From an uncultured Eubacteriales bacterium (GTDB lineage: Bacteria; Bacillota; Clostridia; Oscillospirales; Acutalibacteraceae), in the NCBI GenBank assembly GCA_949292775.1, contig CASFBL010000005.1, positions 1 to 64,000 of the forward strand: DNA of 64,000 nt, in the 5' to 3' direction. The notes beneath the pieces are model-generated. The model was given only the letters and a program-made list of their open reading frames with translations, did no database searches and was not told the origin of the DNA. Below, piece by piece: positions 52,517-61,277 of this stretch; positions within the stretch are counted from its first letter, which is position 1; every line of letters starts with the position of its first letter. The position numbers were made by a program, and so were the translations under genes.

Positions 52517-53356
52517 ATGGCATTGGTCACAATGAAAGAACTGCTCGACCGTGCAGACGAGCAGGGCATTGCAGTCGGTGCGTTTTCGGTCGGCAATATG
52601 GAAATGGTCATGGGCGCGGTGAAAGCGGCCGAAGAGCTTGAAACCCCGATTATTTTACAAATTGCGGAGGTTCGCTTACCCAGTTCACCGCTGGAACTTA
52701 TGGGACCGATGATGCTTGCCGCTGCAGAAAATGCTTCTGTGGATATTGCAGTGCATCTTGATCACGGGCTTCGTCCTGAAACCGTGGCGAAAGCTTTAGA
52801 TATCGGGTTTACTTCGGTCATGTTTGACGGCTCGCAAATGCCGCTTGAAAAGAACATAGAAACCGTGAAAAATATTGTGCATCTTGCAAGTGACTACGAC
52901 GCTACCGTGGAAGCGGAGCTCGGCGTAGTCGGCGGAAACGAAGGTGAGGGGAAAGCACATGAAATTTTGTGCACAAACCCTGTCGACGCCGTTCAGTTCT
53001 GCAACGAAACTGGTATCGATGCGCTGGCGGTTGCCATCGGCAATGCCCACGGCAATTATCCTGTGCTCCCGTCGCTTCGCTTTGATGTGCTCGAAGAAAT
53101 CCATAAAGCGGTCAGCGTGCCGCTTGTTTTGCACGGGGGAACAGGCATCACCGCTGAAATGTTCCGCCGATGCATCTCTTTGGGCGTTCGCAAAATCAAC
53201 ATCGCCACCGCGTCTTTCGACAGTCTTGCAGCCTACGCAAAAGCATACTGCGACAACAAGCCGCAAAAGCCAAATTATTTTGAGCTTTCTGCCTGTGAGG
53301 TCGAAGGGGTCTATCAAAATGTTCGTAAACACATTGAAATATTCAATATGAAGTGA
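52517..53356 (+). CDS. iolJ: class II aldolase, 6-phospho-5-dehydro-2-deoxy-D-gluconate aldolase
   Basis: 279-residue class II fructose-bisphosphate-aldolase-type enzyme. Zinc ligands and active-site parts: VAVHLDHGLRPE written as DIAVHLDHGL, EAELGVVGGNEGEG, NAHGNYP, and LVLHGGTGITAE with the phosphate-binding KINIATASF. Being first in an iol operon, it should split the kinase product to DHAP and malonate semialdehyde; plain FBP aldolase is the alternative. ATG 52517 starts the conserved sequence; GGAAAGG is 17 bases upstream, which is far, so the exact start is less sure. The frame open to TTG 52445 runs over the promoter. Confidence 0.87.
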   Translation: MALVTMKELLDRADEQGIAVGAFSVGNMEMVMGAVKAAEELETPIILQIAEVRLPSSPLELMGPMMLAAAENASVDIAVHLDHGLRPETVAKALDIGFTSVMFDGSQMPLEKNIETVKNIVHLASDYDATVEAELGVVGGNEGEGKAHEILCTNPVDAVQFCNETGIDALAVAIGNAHGNYPVLPSLRFDVLEEIHKAVSVPLVLHGGTGITAEMFRRCISLGVRKINIATASFDSLAAYAKAYCDNKPQKPNYFELSACEVEGVYQNVRKHIEIFNMK

Positions 53357-53367
53357 GGGAGTGTAAT

Positions 53368-54384
53368 ATGCAGTACATACAATTTGACCAAAGCAAGCCT
53401 TATGATTTAATCTTGCTCGGCCGCGTGGCGGTCGACTTTAACCCGGTCGATTATTATTGCCCGCTCAATGAAAGCACAACTTTTAAGCGGTACTTGGGCG
53501 GTTCGCCCGCCAATATCGCCGTCGGCCTTGCGCGGCTCGGTAAAAAAGTCGGCTTTTTTGCGCGCGTGTCCGACGACCAGCTCGGCACCTTCGTTACCGA
53601 CTTTTTCGAGAACGAGGGGATTGACACTTCTCACATCAAGCGCTGCACAAACGGCGAAAAAATCGGCCTGACCTTCACCGAAATCAAATCCGAAACCGAA
53701 AGCTCCATTTTGATGTACCGCAACGAAGCGGCCGACTTGAAGCTGGATGTTGCGGATATTGACGAAGACTATATCAAACAGGCAAAAGCCATTCTTATTT
53801 CCGGCACGGCGCTTGCCGAAAGCCCGTCGCGTGAAGCGGCACTCAAAGCGGTAGCGCTCGCCAAACGCAACGGCGTGCCGATTATCTTCGACATCGACTA
53901 CCGTGCCTACAACTGGAAAAATAAAGACGAAATCGCCATTTATTATTCCGCAGTTGCGAAAGAAGCAGATATTATTTTAGGCTCCCGCGAGGAATATGAT
54001 CTCACGCAAAGCCTTATAAAGCCCGGCATGACCGACGCCGAGACTGCCGCGCTGTGGCATGGCTGCAATGCGAAAATCGTCATCATCAAACACGGCAAGG
54101 ACGGCTCCACCGCCTATACCAACGACGGCGAAAGCTATTCGATTAAACCATTCCCCGTTAAGCTCTTAAAATCCTTCGGCGGCGGCGACGGCTACGCTTC
54201 CGCGTTCCTTTACGGTTTGTTTGAAGGATATGATATGATGGACGCGCTCGAATTCGGTTCGGCTTCCGCGGCAATGTTGGTTGCGTCCCATGCCTGCTCG
54301 CAGGATATGCCCACGGTCGAAGCGGTGAAAGAGTTCATCCGTAAAGAAAAGGAAGAATACGGCGAAATGGTCGCGCGCGGCTGA
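53368..54384 (+). CDS. iolC: 5-dehydro-2-deoxygluconokinase
   Basis: 338-residue PfkB-family (ribokinase fold) kinase that phosphorylates 5-dehydro-2-deoxygluconate in inositol breakdown. N-terminal ILLGRVAVDFNPVDYY and YLGGSPANIAVGLARLGKKV fit IolC. The C-terminal catalytic motif reads SFGGGDGYASAFLYGL; the usual GAGD is GGGD here but the base Asp is kept. ATG 53368 with GAGGGAGTG upstream is preferred over GTG 53353, which overlaps iolJ. Confidence 0.92.
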   Translation: MQYIQFDQSKPYDLILLGRVAVDFNPVDYYCPLNESTTFKRYLGGSPANIAVGLARLGKKVGFFARVSDDQLGTFVTDFFENEGIDTSHIKRCTNGEKIGLTFTEIKSETESSILMYRNEAADLKLDVADIDEDYIKQAKAILISGTALAESPSREAALKAVALAKRNGVPIIFDIDYRAYNWKNKDEIAIYYSAVAKEADIILGSREEYDLTQSLIKPGMTDAETAALWHGCNAKIVIIKHGKDGSTAYTNDGESYSIKPFPVKLLKSFGGGDGYASAFLYGLFEGYDMMDALEFGSASAAMLVASHACSQDMPTVEAVKEFIRKEKEEYGEMVARG

Positions 54385-54422
54385 TTTTGTCTTTACACAG
54401 TATTTTTTGGAGATGAAGCTAT

Positions 54423-55193
54423 ATGTATGATAACCCGGCATTCAACGCCCAAAATGAAAAAATCCTTTGCGAAATGGGCGGCAAAAACGCGGAAATGCTG
54501 ATGAATATCAAGGTGAAACGCCTGCAAAAAGGCGAAAGCCTGACTGTCTGCGACGCGGCAAACGAAACCGCCGTGATGCTCCTTGCGGGCGAGGTGACCT
54601 TCTCGTTTGACGGCAAAACCGAAGCTGCAAAACGCGAAAATCCGTTTGCCGAAAAGCCCTATTGCCTGCATTTTTCAAAAGGCTTGCAGGCGCAAGTGAC
54701 TGCACTTGAAGACAGCCGTATTTTAATTCAGCAGACCGATAATAATAACGACTTCGGCTATGTTTGGTATACACCAAATGATTGTATGCTCCAGGAATTC
54801 GGCAAAGCGCAGTGGAACGGTACGGCGCACCGTCAGGTGCTCACGGTGTTCGATTATGAATCGGCCCCCTATTCCAATATGGTGCTCGGTGAAGTGTTCC
54901 ACAAGCCCGGCTGCTGGTCGAGCTATCCGCCGCATTATCACCCCCAGCCCGAGCTTTATTATTACGAGTTCGACAAGCCGCAGGGCTTTGGCGTCGGCTT
55001 CAACGGCGACGAATGCTATAAGGTCGAAAACGGGGGCTGCCTTTCAATCACCCCGATGAAAACCCACCAGCAGGTTGCCGCGCCCGGCTATTCCATGTAT
55101 TATGTCTGGATGATTCGCCATTTGGACGGCGACCCGTGGCGCAAAACGCGCATTGACGCGCCGGAACACAAGTGGCTCTTAGACGCAGAATAA
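54423..55193 (+). CDS. iolB: 5-deoxy-glucuronate isomerase
   Basis: 256-residue bicupin of the KduI/IolB family that converts 5-deoxy-glucuronate to 5-dehydro-2-deoxygluconate. The metal-binding region is SYPPHYHPQPELYYYEFDKPQGFG (two His and a Glu), and APGYSMYYVWMIRHL closes the second cupin. Lies 38 bases after iolC with TTTTTGGAGATG upstream. Confidence 0.93.
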   Translation: MYDNPAFNAQNEKILCEMGGKNAEMLMNIKVKRLQKGESLTVCDAANETAVMLLAGEVTFSFDGKTEAAKRENPFAEKPYCLHFSKGLQAQVTALEDSRILIQQTDNNNDFGYVWYTPNDCMLQEFGKAQWNGTAHRQVLTVFDYESAPYSNMVLGEVFHKPGCWSSYPPHYHPQPELYYYEFDKPQGFGVGFNGDECYKVENGGCLSITPMKTHQQVAAPGYSMYYVWMIRHLDGDPWRKTRIDAPEHKWLLDAE

Positions 55194-55205
55194 GGAGGAA
55201 ACCCA

Positions 55206-57122
55206 ATGCCGTATATGACAACCGCACAAGCGCTTGTGCGCTTTTTAGATAACCAGTATGTCTCCTTTGACGGAAAAGAAACCAAGTTTGTGGAGGGCAT
55301 CTTCACCATTTTCGGCCACGGCATTGTCTGCGGTCTCGGCGAGGCGCTCGACTCGAACCGTGGGGGACTGACGGTTTTCCAGGGTAAGAATGAGCAGGGC
55401 ATGGCGCACGCCGCCACCGCCTTTGCTAAACAGAATAATCGCCGCAAAATCATTGCCTGTTCTTCTTCTATCGGTCCGGGCGCTGCAAATATGATTACTG
55501 CGGCTGCAACCGCAACGGTCAATCACATCCCGCTGCTTTTGTTCCCGGCGGATGCGTTTTCTACCCGCCAGCCCGACCCGGTGCTTCAGCAGTTTGAGCA
55601 GGTGAACTCCCTTGCGACCACCACAAACGACGCTTACAAGGCCGTTTGCCGTTATTGGGACAGAATCGCACGCCCTGAGCAGCTGATGAGCGCCATGCTC
55701 AACGCCATGCGCGTGCTGACCGACACTGCCTGCACAGGCGCGGTCTGTATTTCTATGCCGCAGGATGTCGAGGGCGAGAGTTACGACTTCCCCGAAGAAT
55801 TCCTTCAAAAACGCGTACATAAAATTACCCGCATCGCGCCTGCAAAAGAAGAGATAGAGGATGTAGCCGCTGTGCTGGCGGCCGCCAAAAAGCCGCTGGT
55901 CATCTGCGGCGGCGGTGTGCGGTATTCCGAAGCGGGCGAAGTGCTTGAAAACTTCTGCCATGCGTTCAACATTCCGTTCGCCGAAACCCAGAGCGGCAAA
56001 ACCGCCTGCCTTTCCTCCGACGAATATAATCTCGGCGGTCTTGGCGTTACCGGCAATTCCGCCGGCAACGACATTGCGAAAGAAGCCGATGTTATTTTGG
56101 GCGTCGGCACTCGCTTTTCGGACTTTACGACCGGCTCGAAATCCCTGTTCCGCGCAGATGCCAAGGTGCTGACAATCAATACTTCGCGCTTTGATGCATA
56201 CAAGCTCGGCGCAGTGAAACTGGTCTGCGATGCAAAGCTTGGTCTGCTTGCGCTGCATGAGGCGCTGGAAGCGAAAGAATACCGCTCCGGCTACACAACC
56301 GAAATCAAAGCCGCCAAAGACGGCTGGGAAAAGGAAATGCAGTTCCTCGCAGGCTACGCTTATGATGAAAACTTCAAACCGCTGATTGCGGCGGGCGACC
56401 CGCGCACGATTCCCGAATTCGCCGAGCGGTTCGGTACAATCACGCAAACCGCGGCGGTCGCGAAAGTCCGCGAACTGATTCCGGCTGATGCTGTCTGTGT
56501 GGGCGCTGCCGGTTCGCTTCCGGGGGACCTTCAAAGAATGTGGACCTCCGACAGCCGCTATTCTTACAATATGGAATACGGCTATTCCTGCATGGGCTAT
56601 GAAATTGCCGGCGCGTTCGGTTCAAAGCTCGCGTCCCCTGAAAAAGAAGTGTACGCGATGTGCGGCGACGGCAGCTACTTAATGCTCCATTCCGAGCTTG
56701 TCACCTCCATTCAGGAACGCAAAAAAATCAATGTTCTTTTGTTTGACAACAGCGGTTTCGGCTGTATCAATAATCTGGAAATGTCCAACGGCATCGGCAA
56801 CCTTGCAACGGAATTCCGCTTCCGCGACGAAAACGGCAACCTGCTCGGCAACCTTGTCCCGATTGATTTTGCCAAAGCGGCGAGCGGCTACGGGGTAAAG
56901 ACCTATACGGCACGGACGATGGAAGAACTCGAAGCGGCGCTTTTAGACAGCCAAAAGCAAACGGTGTCAACGCTTATCGACATTAAGGTCTTGCCGAAAT
57001 CCATGACCGACGGCTACGGCGCGTGGTGGAATGTCGGTGTGGCGAGCACCTCTCAAAACGAAGCGGTACGCTCGGCCTATTCCAGGAAAAAAGAAAATTT
57101 AGAGAAAGCGAGAAAATACTGA
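55206..57122 (+). CDS. iolD: 3D-(3,5/4)-trihydroxycyclohexane-1,2-dione hydrolase
   Basis: 638-residue thiamine-diphosphate enzyme that opens the inositol ring. N-terminal Pyr domain has [16 protein letters not shown] and the catalytic-type Glu in [12 protein letters not shown]; a central NAD-like domain follows; the ThDP motif is [15 protein letters not shown] followed by [25 protein letters not shown] before ATG 55206. The stop overlaps iolE as TGATG. Confidence 0.94.
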   Translation: MPYMTTAQALVRFLDNQYVSFDGKETKFVEGIFTIFGHGIVCGLGEALDSNRGGLTVFQGKNEQGMAHAATAFAKQNNRRKIIACSSSIGPGAANMITAAATATVNHIPLLLFPADAFSTRQPDPVLQQFEQVNSLATTTNDAYKAVCRYWDRIARPEQLMSAMLNAMRVLTDTACTGAVCISMPQDVEGESYDFPEEFLQKRVHKITRIAPAKEEIEDVAAVLAAAKKPLVICGGGVRYSEAGEVLENFCHAFNIPFAETQSGKTACLSSDEYNLGGLGVTGNSAGNDIAKEADVILGVGTRFSDFTTGSKSLFRADAKVLTINTSRFDAYKLGAVKLVCDAKLGLLALHEALEAKEYRSGYTTEIKAAKDGWEKEMQFLAGYAYDENFKPLIAAGDPRTIPEFAERFGTITQTAAVAKVRELIPADAVCVGAAGSLPGDLQRMWTSDSRYSYNMEYGYSCMGYEIAGAFGSKLASPEKEVYAMCGDGSYLMLHSELVTSIQERKKINVLLFDNSGFGCINNLEMSNGIGNLATEFRFRDENGNLLGNLVPIDFAKAASGYGVKTYTARTMEELEAALLDSQKQTVSTLIDIKVLPKSMTDGYGAWWNVGVASTSQNEAVRSAYSRKKENLEKARKY

Positions 57123-58015
57123 TGTTAGACAGAAGCAAAGTCAAACTCGGCATTGCGCCGATTGCATGGACAAACGACGATATGCCGGATCTCGGCGCGG
57201 AAAATACCTTTGAGCAGTGCATTTCTGAAATGGCGCTTGCCGGTTTTACCGGCTGCGAGGTGGGCAATAAATATCCGAAAGATGCCGTCGTCTTAAAAAA
57301 AGCGCTCGACCTTCGCGGCATGCAAATCTGCAACGCGTGGTTTTCCACATTCTTAACCACAAAGCCCTATGAGGAGACCGAACGCGACTTTATCCGCCAT
57401 ATCACTTTCTTAAAAGAAATGGGCGCAAAGGTTGTCGGCGTTTCCGAGCAGGGACACTCCATTCAGGGTACGGACAAATCCATTTTCCGCGATAAATATG
57501 TGATGAATGACGAAGAATGGGAAATGCTTTGCACAGGGCTTAACAAGCTCGGCAAAGTGGCAAAGGATATGGGCATTTCGCTTTGCTTCCATCACCACAT
57601 GGGCACTGTTGTGCAGACCGCGGCAGAAATCGACCGCATGATGGAAAACACCGACCCCGAGCTTTTCGGGCTTCTGTTTGACTCCGGTCATCTCGCTTAC
57701 TGCGGCGAGGATTATATGGCGGTTCTCAAAAAATATGCCGACCGCATTAAGCATGTTCATTTAAAAGATATCCGCCCGGAAATGGTCGAAAAGGTAAAAG
57801 CCGAGAATCTGAGCTTCCTTGACGGTGTGCGCCTCGGCACTTTCACCGTGCCCGGCGACGGCGCAATCGACTTCAAGCCGATTTTTGATGTGCTGGAAGA
57901 AACAGGTTATGAGGGCTATGTTTTGGTCGAAGCGGAGCAAGACCCCGCCAAAGCAAATCCGTTTGAATATGCACTTAAAGCCCGGCAGTATATCGCCGAG
58001 GTTTCCGGCCTTTAA
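57122..58015 (+). CDS. iolE: inosose (2-keto-myo-inositol) dehydratase
   Basis: 297-residue TIM-barrel protein of the AP-endonuclease-2/xylose-isomerase type. [18 protein letters not shown] at the N terminus, [39 protein letters not shown] and [10 protein letters not shown] supply metal ligands. It removes water from scyllo-inosose. ATG 57122 overlaps the iolD stop; the frame from 57023 is shadow of iolD. Confidence 0.94.
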   Translation: MLDRSKVKLGIAPIAWTNDDMPDLGAENTFEQCISEMALAGFTGCEVGNKYPKDAVVLKKALDLRGMQICNAWFSTFLTTKPYEETERDFIRHITFLKEMGAKVVGVSEQGHSIQGTDKSIFRDKYVMNDEEWEMLCTGLNKLGKVAKDMGISLCFHHHMGTVVQTAAEIDRMMENTDPELFGLLFDSGHLAYCGEDYMAVLKKYADRIKHVHLKDIRPEMVEKVKAENLSFLDGVRLGTFTVPGDGAIDFKPIFDVLEETGYEGYVLVEAEQDPAKANPFEYALKARQYIAEVSGL

Positions 58016-58045
58016 TCCAGGAAAATAATTTGGAGGAGTAAATAT

Positions 58046-59554
58046 ATGGCAGTCGAAAAATTACAGTATTTTGTAAACGGTCAGTTCAAGGATTCCAAGA
58101 CGGATACTTGGTATGACCTGCACAATCCGAGCACCGGCGAAGTCACCGGGCAGGCGCCTTGCTGCACCAACGACGAGGTGCTCGAGGCGATTGAAGCGGC
58201 AAAAGCCGCTTATCCGGGCTGGCGTGCTGTTCCGGCAATCAAGCGTGCACAGATTCTCTACAAAATCCGTGACCTGATTATCGAAAACATGGAAGAACTC
58301 ACCATGAGCGTCGCGAAAGAAAACGGTAAGGTCTGGAGCGAAGCGGAAGGCGATGTTCTGAAAGCCAAAGAGGGGACAGAGCTTGCAACGCAAGTGCCGT
58401 CTTTGATGATGGGCGAAAGCATAATGGATGCTTCCACCGGTTATGACACCGTCAAATACCGTGAGCCGCTCGGCGTGTTCGCAGGCATCGTGCCGGTCAA
58501 CTTCCCGGCAATGATTCCGTTCGGTTGGATGGCGCCCACCTGCATTGCCTGCGGCAATACCATGGTGCTGAAAGCCGCGTCGCTGACGCCGAAAACCGCA
58601 ATGCTGTTTGCGAAAATCTATAAAGAAGCGGGCGTGCCCGACGGCGTTATCAATGTTGTGACCTGCTCGCGCAACGAGATTAACACCATTCTCGACCACC
58701 CCGATGTCAAAGGCATTACCTTTGTCGGTTCAACGCCGGTCGGCTTGAAAATTTATCAGCGTGCCGCAGCAGCAGGAAAACGCTGCCAGGCGCTTTGCCA
58801 GGCAAAGAACCACGCGCTGGTCATGGCGGACGCAGCACTCGAAAGAACCGTTGCGGGCGTTATCAACTCCGCTTACGGCTGCGCAGGGCAGCGCTGCATG
58901 GCACTTTCCTGCTGTGTGGTCGAAGAAGCGATTGCCGACAAATTTGTCGCCGAGCTTAAAAAGCAGGCTTCCAAAATCAAAGTCGGCCCGTCATGGGATA
59001 AGACCTCGAAGCTTGGTCCGATTACCTATGAAAAGCACTATAAAGAAGTGCTTGCCGACATTGACAAGGGTGTCGCCGAGGGCGCAGAGCTTGTGCTCGA
59101 CGGCAGAAACTATAAAGTCGAAGGCTACGAAAACGGCTATTTCGTAGGCCCCACCATTTTCGACCATGTTACTGAAGACATGACCATCGGCCGCGACGAG
59201 GTGTTCGGTCCGGTGCTTTGCATCAAGCGCTGCAAGGACTTCAAAGAGGGGCTTGCCATTATGAACGCCAACCCCTATGCCAACGGCTCGGTCATTTATA
59301 CCCAAAGCGGTTACTTTGCGCGTGAATTTGCGCGCCACACCGACGGCGGTCAGGTCGGCATCAATGTCGGCATTCCCGTGCCGGTCGGCTTCTTCCCGTT
59401 CTCGGGGCACAAACAGTCCTTCTTCGGCGATTTGCACTGCCTCGGCAAAGACGCTTACCGCTTCTTCACCGAAAGCAAGGCTGTCACGACCCACTGGTTT
59501 GACGAAGAAGAAAAAACGACTACGGAAGTTTCCACTTGGGACGGCACTATCTAA
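58046..59554 (+). CDS. iolA: methylmalonate/malonate-semialdehyde dehydrogenase (CoA-acylating)
   Basis: 502-residue aldehyde dehydrogenase that turns malonate semialdehyde into acetyl-CoA and CO2. FVNGQFKDSK at the N terminus, VPVNFPAMIPFGWMAPTCIACG, and the catalytic Cys in YGCAGQRCMALSCCVVE, typical of MMSDH: no catalytic Glu, in keeping with CoA-acylating members. Last step of the inositol route. RBS TTGGAGGAG before ATG 58046. Confidence 0.94.
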   Translation: MAVEKLQYFVNGQFKDSKTDTWYDLHNPSTGEVTGQAPCCTNDEVLEAIEAAKAAYPGWRAVPAIKRAQILYKIRDLIIENMEELTMSVAKENGKVWSEAEGDVLKAKEGTELATQVPSLMMGESIMDASTGYDTVKYREPLGVFAGIVPVNFPAMIPFGWMAPTCIACGNTMVLKAASLTPKTAMLFAKIYKEAGVPDGVINVVTCSRNEINTILDHPDVKGITFVGSTPVGLKIYQRAAAAGKRCQALCQAKNHALVMADAALERTVAGVINSAYGCAGQRCMALSCCVVEEAIADKFVAELKKQASKIKVGPSWDKTSKLGPITYEKHYKEVLADIDKGVAEGAELVLDGRNYKVEGYENGYFVGPTIFDHVTEDMTIGRDEVFGPVLCIKRCKDFKEGLAIMNANPYANGSVIYTQSGYFAREFARHTDGGQVGINVGIPVPVGFFPFSGHKQSFFGDLHCLGKDAYRFFTESKAVTTHWFDEEEKTTTEVSTWDGTI

Positions 59555-59556
59555 AA

Positions 59557-60078
59557 ATGAAAAACGACCTTCCGAAACGGAAGCATCCGCGGCTTAAAGG
59601 CTACAATTACAGTCAAAACGGATATTATTTCGTGACGATGTGCGCGGTGCACAGGCGATGTGTGTTCGGGACAATCCAAAGTGTAGGGCGGGGGCTTGCT
59701 CCCGCCGCGCAGGACGACAACCGTATCGTTTTAAGCGCCCGCGGTGAAATCGCAAAACAGCAGCTCGCCGCATTAGAGCAGCGGTATGATTTTGTCCGTG
59801 TAGATCGATATGTAATCATGTCGAACCATATCCATATGATTCTTGTTTTGGAAGGGAAGGCGGGAGCAAGCCCCCGCCCTACATTGCCAGACATCCTTTG
59901 TGCGTATAAATCCCTGACAACGCGTGCCTGTAACGCGGTTTTAAACACCCCCGGCGAAAAGATATTTCAAACATCGTTTTATGAAAAAGTTATCCGAAAC
60001 GATGAAGGATATTTGCAGGCGTGCCAGTACATTTCGGAAAATCCGCGCAAATGGAAAAATGACGAATACTATAAATAA
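59557..60078 (+). CDS. REP-associated tyrosine transposase (RAYT), HUH family
   Basis: 173 residues of the Y1-transposase fold. MKNDLPKRKHPRLKGYNYSQ is typical of RAYTs; the HUH metal pair is in MSNHIHMILVLE; the catalytic Tyr is probably that in NDEGYLQACQYISENP. Two in-frame REP-like elements (59682-59706 and 59859-59883) give the peptides VGRGLAPAA and KAGASPRPTL inside the chain. The gene starts 2 bases after iolA with no own ribosome site and ends 16 bases before iolG, so it was inserted between two iol genes and is read with them. Whether it is still active cannot be told; the frame is intact. Confidence 0.88.
   Translation: MKNDLPKRKHPRLKGYNYSQNGYYFVTMCAVHRRCVFGTIQSVGRGLAPAAQDDNRIVLSARGEIAKQQLAALEQRYDFVRVDRYVIMSNHIHMILVLEGKAGASPRPTLPDILCAYKSLTTRACNAVLNTPGEKIFQTSFYEKVIRNDEGYLQACQYISENPRKWKNDEYYK
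59682..59883. repeat. inverted pair of 25-bp REP-like elements
   Basis: TGTAGGGCGGGGGCTTGCTC plus CCGCC (59682-59706) and its exact reverse complement (59859-59883), 152 bases apart, inside the transposase gene. Each arm alone can fold: GGCGGGGGC, TT, GCTCCCGCC (one mismatch), as REP elements do. Confidence 0.9.
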
Positions 60079-60093
60079 TTCGGGAGGAAAGCT

Positions 60094-61107
60094 ATGTTAA
60101 ATATCGGCATCATCGGCGCCGGCCGTATCGGCAAGGTGCATTTGGAATCCATTTCCTATCATGTGAAAAACGCAACGGTCAAAGCTGTGGCGGACCCCTT
60201 TATGAACGATGAGACCAAAGCGTTTATTGAAAGCTTCGGCGTAGAAAAGATTTATACCGACTATCAAAAGATTTTGGACGACCCCGAAATCGACGCGGTG
60301 CTCGTTTGTTCTTCGACCGACACCCACGCCGACATTTCCATTGCCGCGATTGAAGCCGGCAAGCATGTGTTCTGCGAAAAGCCGGTTGACCACTCCGTTG
60401 CCAAGATTCAGGCGGTTGCTGACGCGCTCGCAAAGCATCCGGGCACAAAATTCCAGGTCGGCTTTAACCGCCGCTTTGACCATAACTTTGCCGCGATTCG
60501 CAAGGCATATGACGCGGGCAAAATCGGCGAAGCGCATATTCTGAAAATTACCTCGCGTGACCCCGAACCGCCAAACCCGGCTTATATCAAGGTTTCCGGC
60601 GGCATCTTCCTCGACATGACCATTCATGATTTTGACATGGCGTGTTTCCTTACAAACAGCGATGTTGAGGAACTGTATGTGAACTCTGCGGTTCTTGTGG
60701 ACCCGGCAATCGGCGAGCAGGGCGATGTGGACACCGCCATTATCACCATGAAAATGGCAAACGGCGCTTTGGCGGTCATTGACAATTCCCGCCGTGCCGC
60801 TTACGGCTATGACCAGCGCGCCGAGCTGTTCGGCTCAAAAGGCATGGTTGCAACTGCCAACGACACGCTGTCCTCCGCCGTCATTTCCGACGAAAACGGC
60901 GTGACCGGCGAAAAACCGCTGTTCTTCTTCTTGGAGCGCTACATGGCGTCGTTCTCTGAAGAAATGCGGCAGTTTGTCGATGCTTGTGAAAATGACACCG
61001 AAGTGCCGGTTGGTATTCACGCCGGTATGCAGTCGGTGAAAATCGGCCTCGCAGCCAAAAAGAGCGTTGCCGAGCACAGACCCGTCAAGCTCTCTGAAAT
61101 TCAGTAA
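60094..61107 (+). CDS. iolG: myo-inositol 2-dehydrogenase
   Basis: 337-residue Gfo/Idh/MocA oxidoreductase that oxidises myo-inositol to scyllo-inosose with NAD. Rossmann motif IGIIGAGRIGKVHLESI, the catalytic EKPVDHSVAKIQA (Lys in EKP), and GGIFLDMTIHDFDMACFL with the His-Asp pair. RBS CGGGAGGAAAG before ATG 60094. First enzyme of the pathway but last gene of the operon. Confidence 0.94.
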   Translation: MLNIGIIGAGRIGKVHLESISYHVKNATVKAVADPFMNDETKAFIESFGVEKIYTDYQKILDDPEIDAVLVCSSTDTHADISIAAIEAGKHVFCEKPVDHSVAKIQAVADALAKHPGTKFQVGFNRRFDHNFAAIRKAYDAGKIGEAHILKITSRDPEPPNPAYIKVSGGIFLDMTIHDFDMACFLTNSDVEELYVNSAVLVDPAIGEQGDVDTAIITMKMANGALAVIDNSRRAAYGYDQRAELFGSKGMVATANDTLSSAVISDENGVTGEKPLFFFLERYMASFSEEMRQFVDACENDTEVPVGIHAGMQSVKIGLAAKKSVAEHRPVKLSEIQ

Positions 61108-61116
61108 TATTGATTT

Positions 61117-61155
61117 TAAAAACTCCGCGAATTGTTTTCGCGGAGTTTTGTTCTT
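61117..61155 (+). terminator. intrinsic terminator of the inositol operon
   Basis: AAAACTCCGCGAA, short loop, TTCGCGGAGTTTT (right arm about 61137-61149), then GTTCTTTT. Confidence 0.9.
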
Positions 61156-61209
61156 TTCACAAAAATACATACAAGTTTTCCAATTTGTGTAAAAAAAGAC
61201 GGTAAACAC

Positions 61210-61238
61210 TTGATTTTACAGGAAAAATACACTATTAT
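61210..61238 (+). promoter_or_regulatory. sigmaA promoter of the M28 peptidase gene
   Basis: TTGATT (61210-61215), 17-base spacer, TATTAT (61233-61238), about 40 bases before the start codon. Confidence 0.7.
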
Positions 61239-61277
61239 TATTAAGTATTTGCCAATAGGCGACAAGGAGGAGAAGAC

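Noticed and set aside
55245-56534. 429-codon minus-strand frame opposite iolD
   Set aside because: Antisense to the well-supported ThDP enzyme; no motif or ribosome site; composition of a shadow frame.
59682-59883. The repeated 25-mers as the start of a CRISPR array
   Set aside because: Only two copies, in opposite orientation, inside a transposase gene, and no cas genes; REP elements explain them better.
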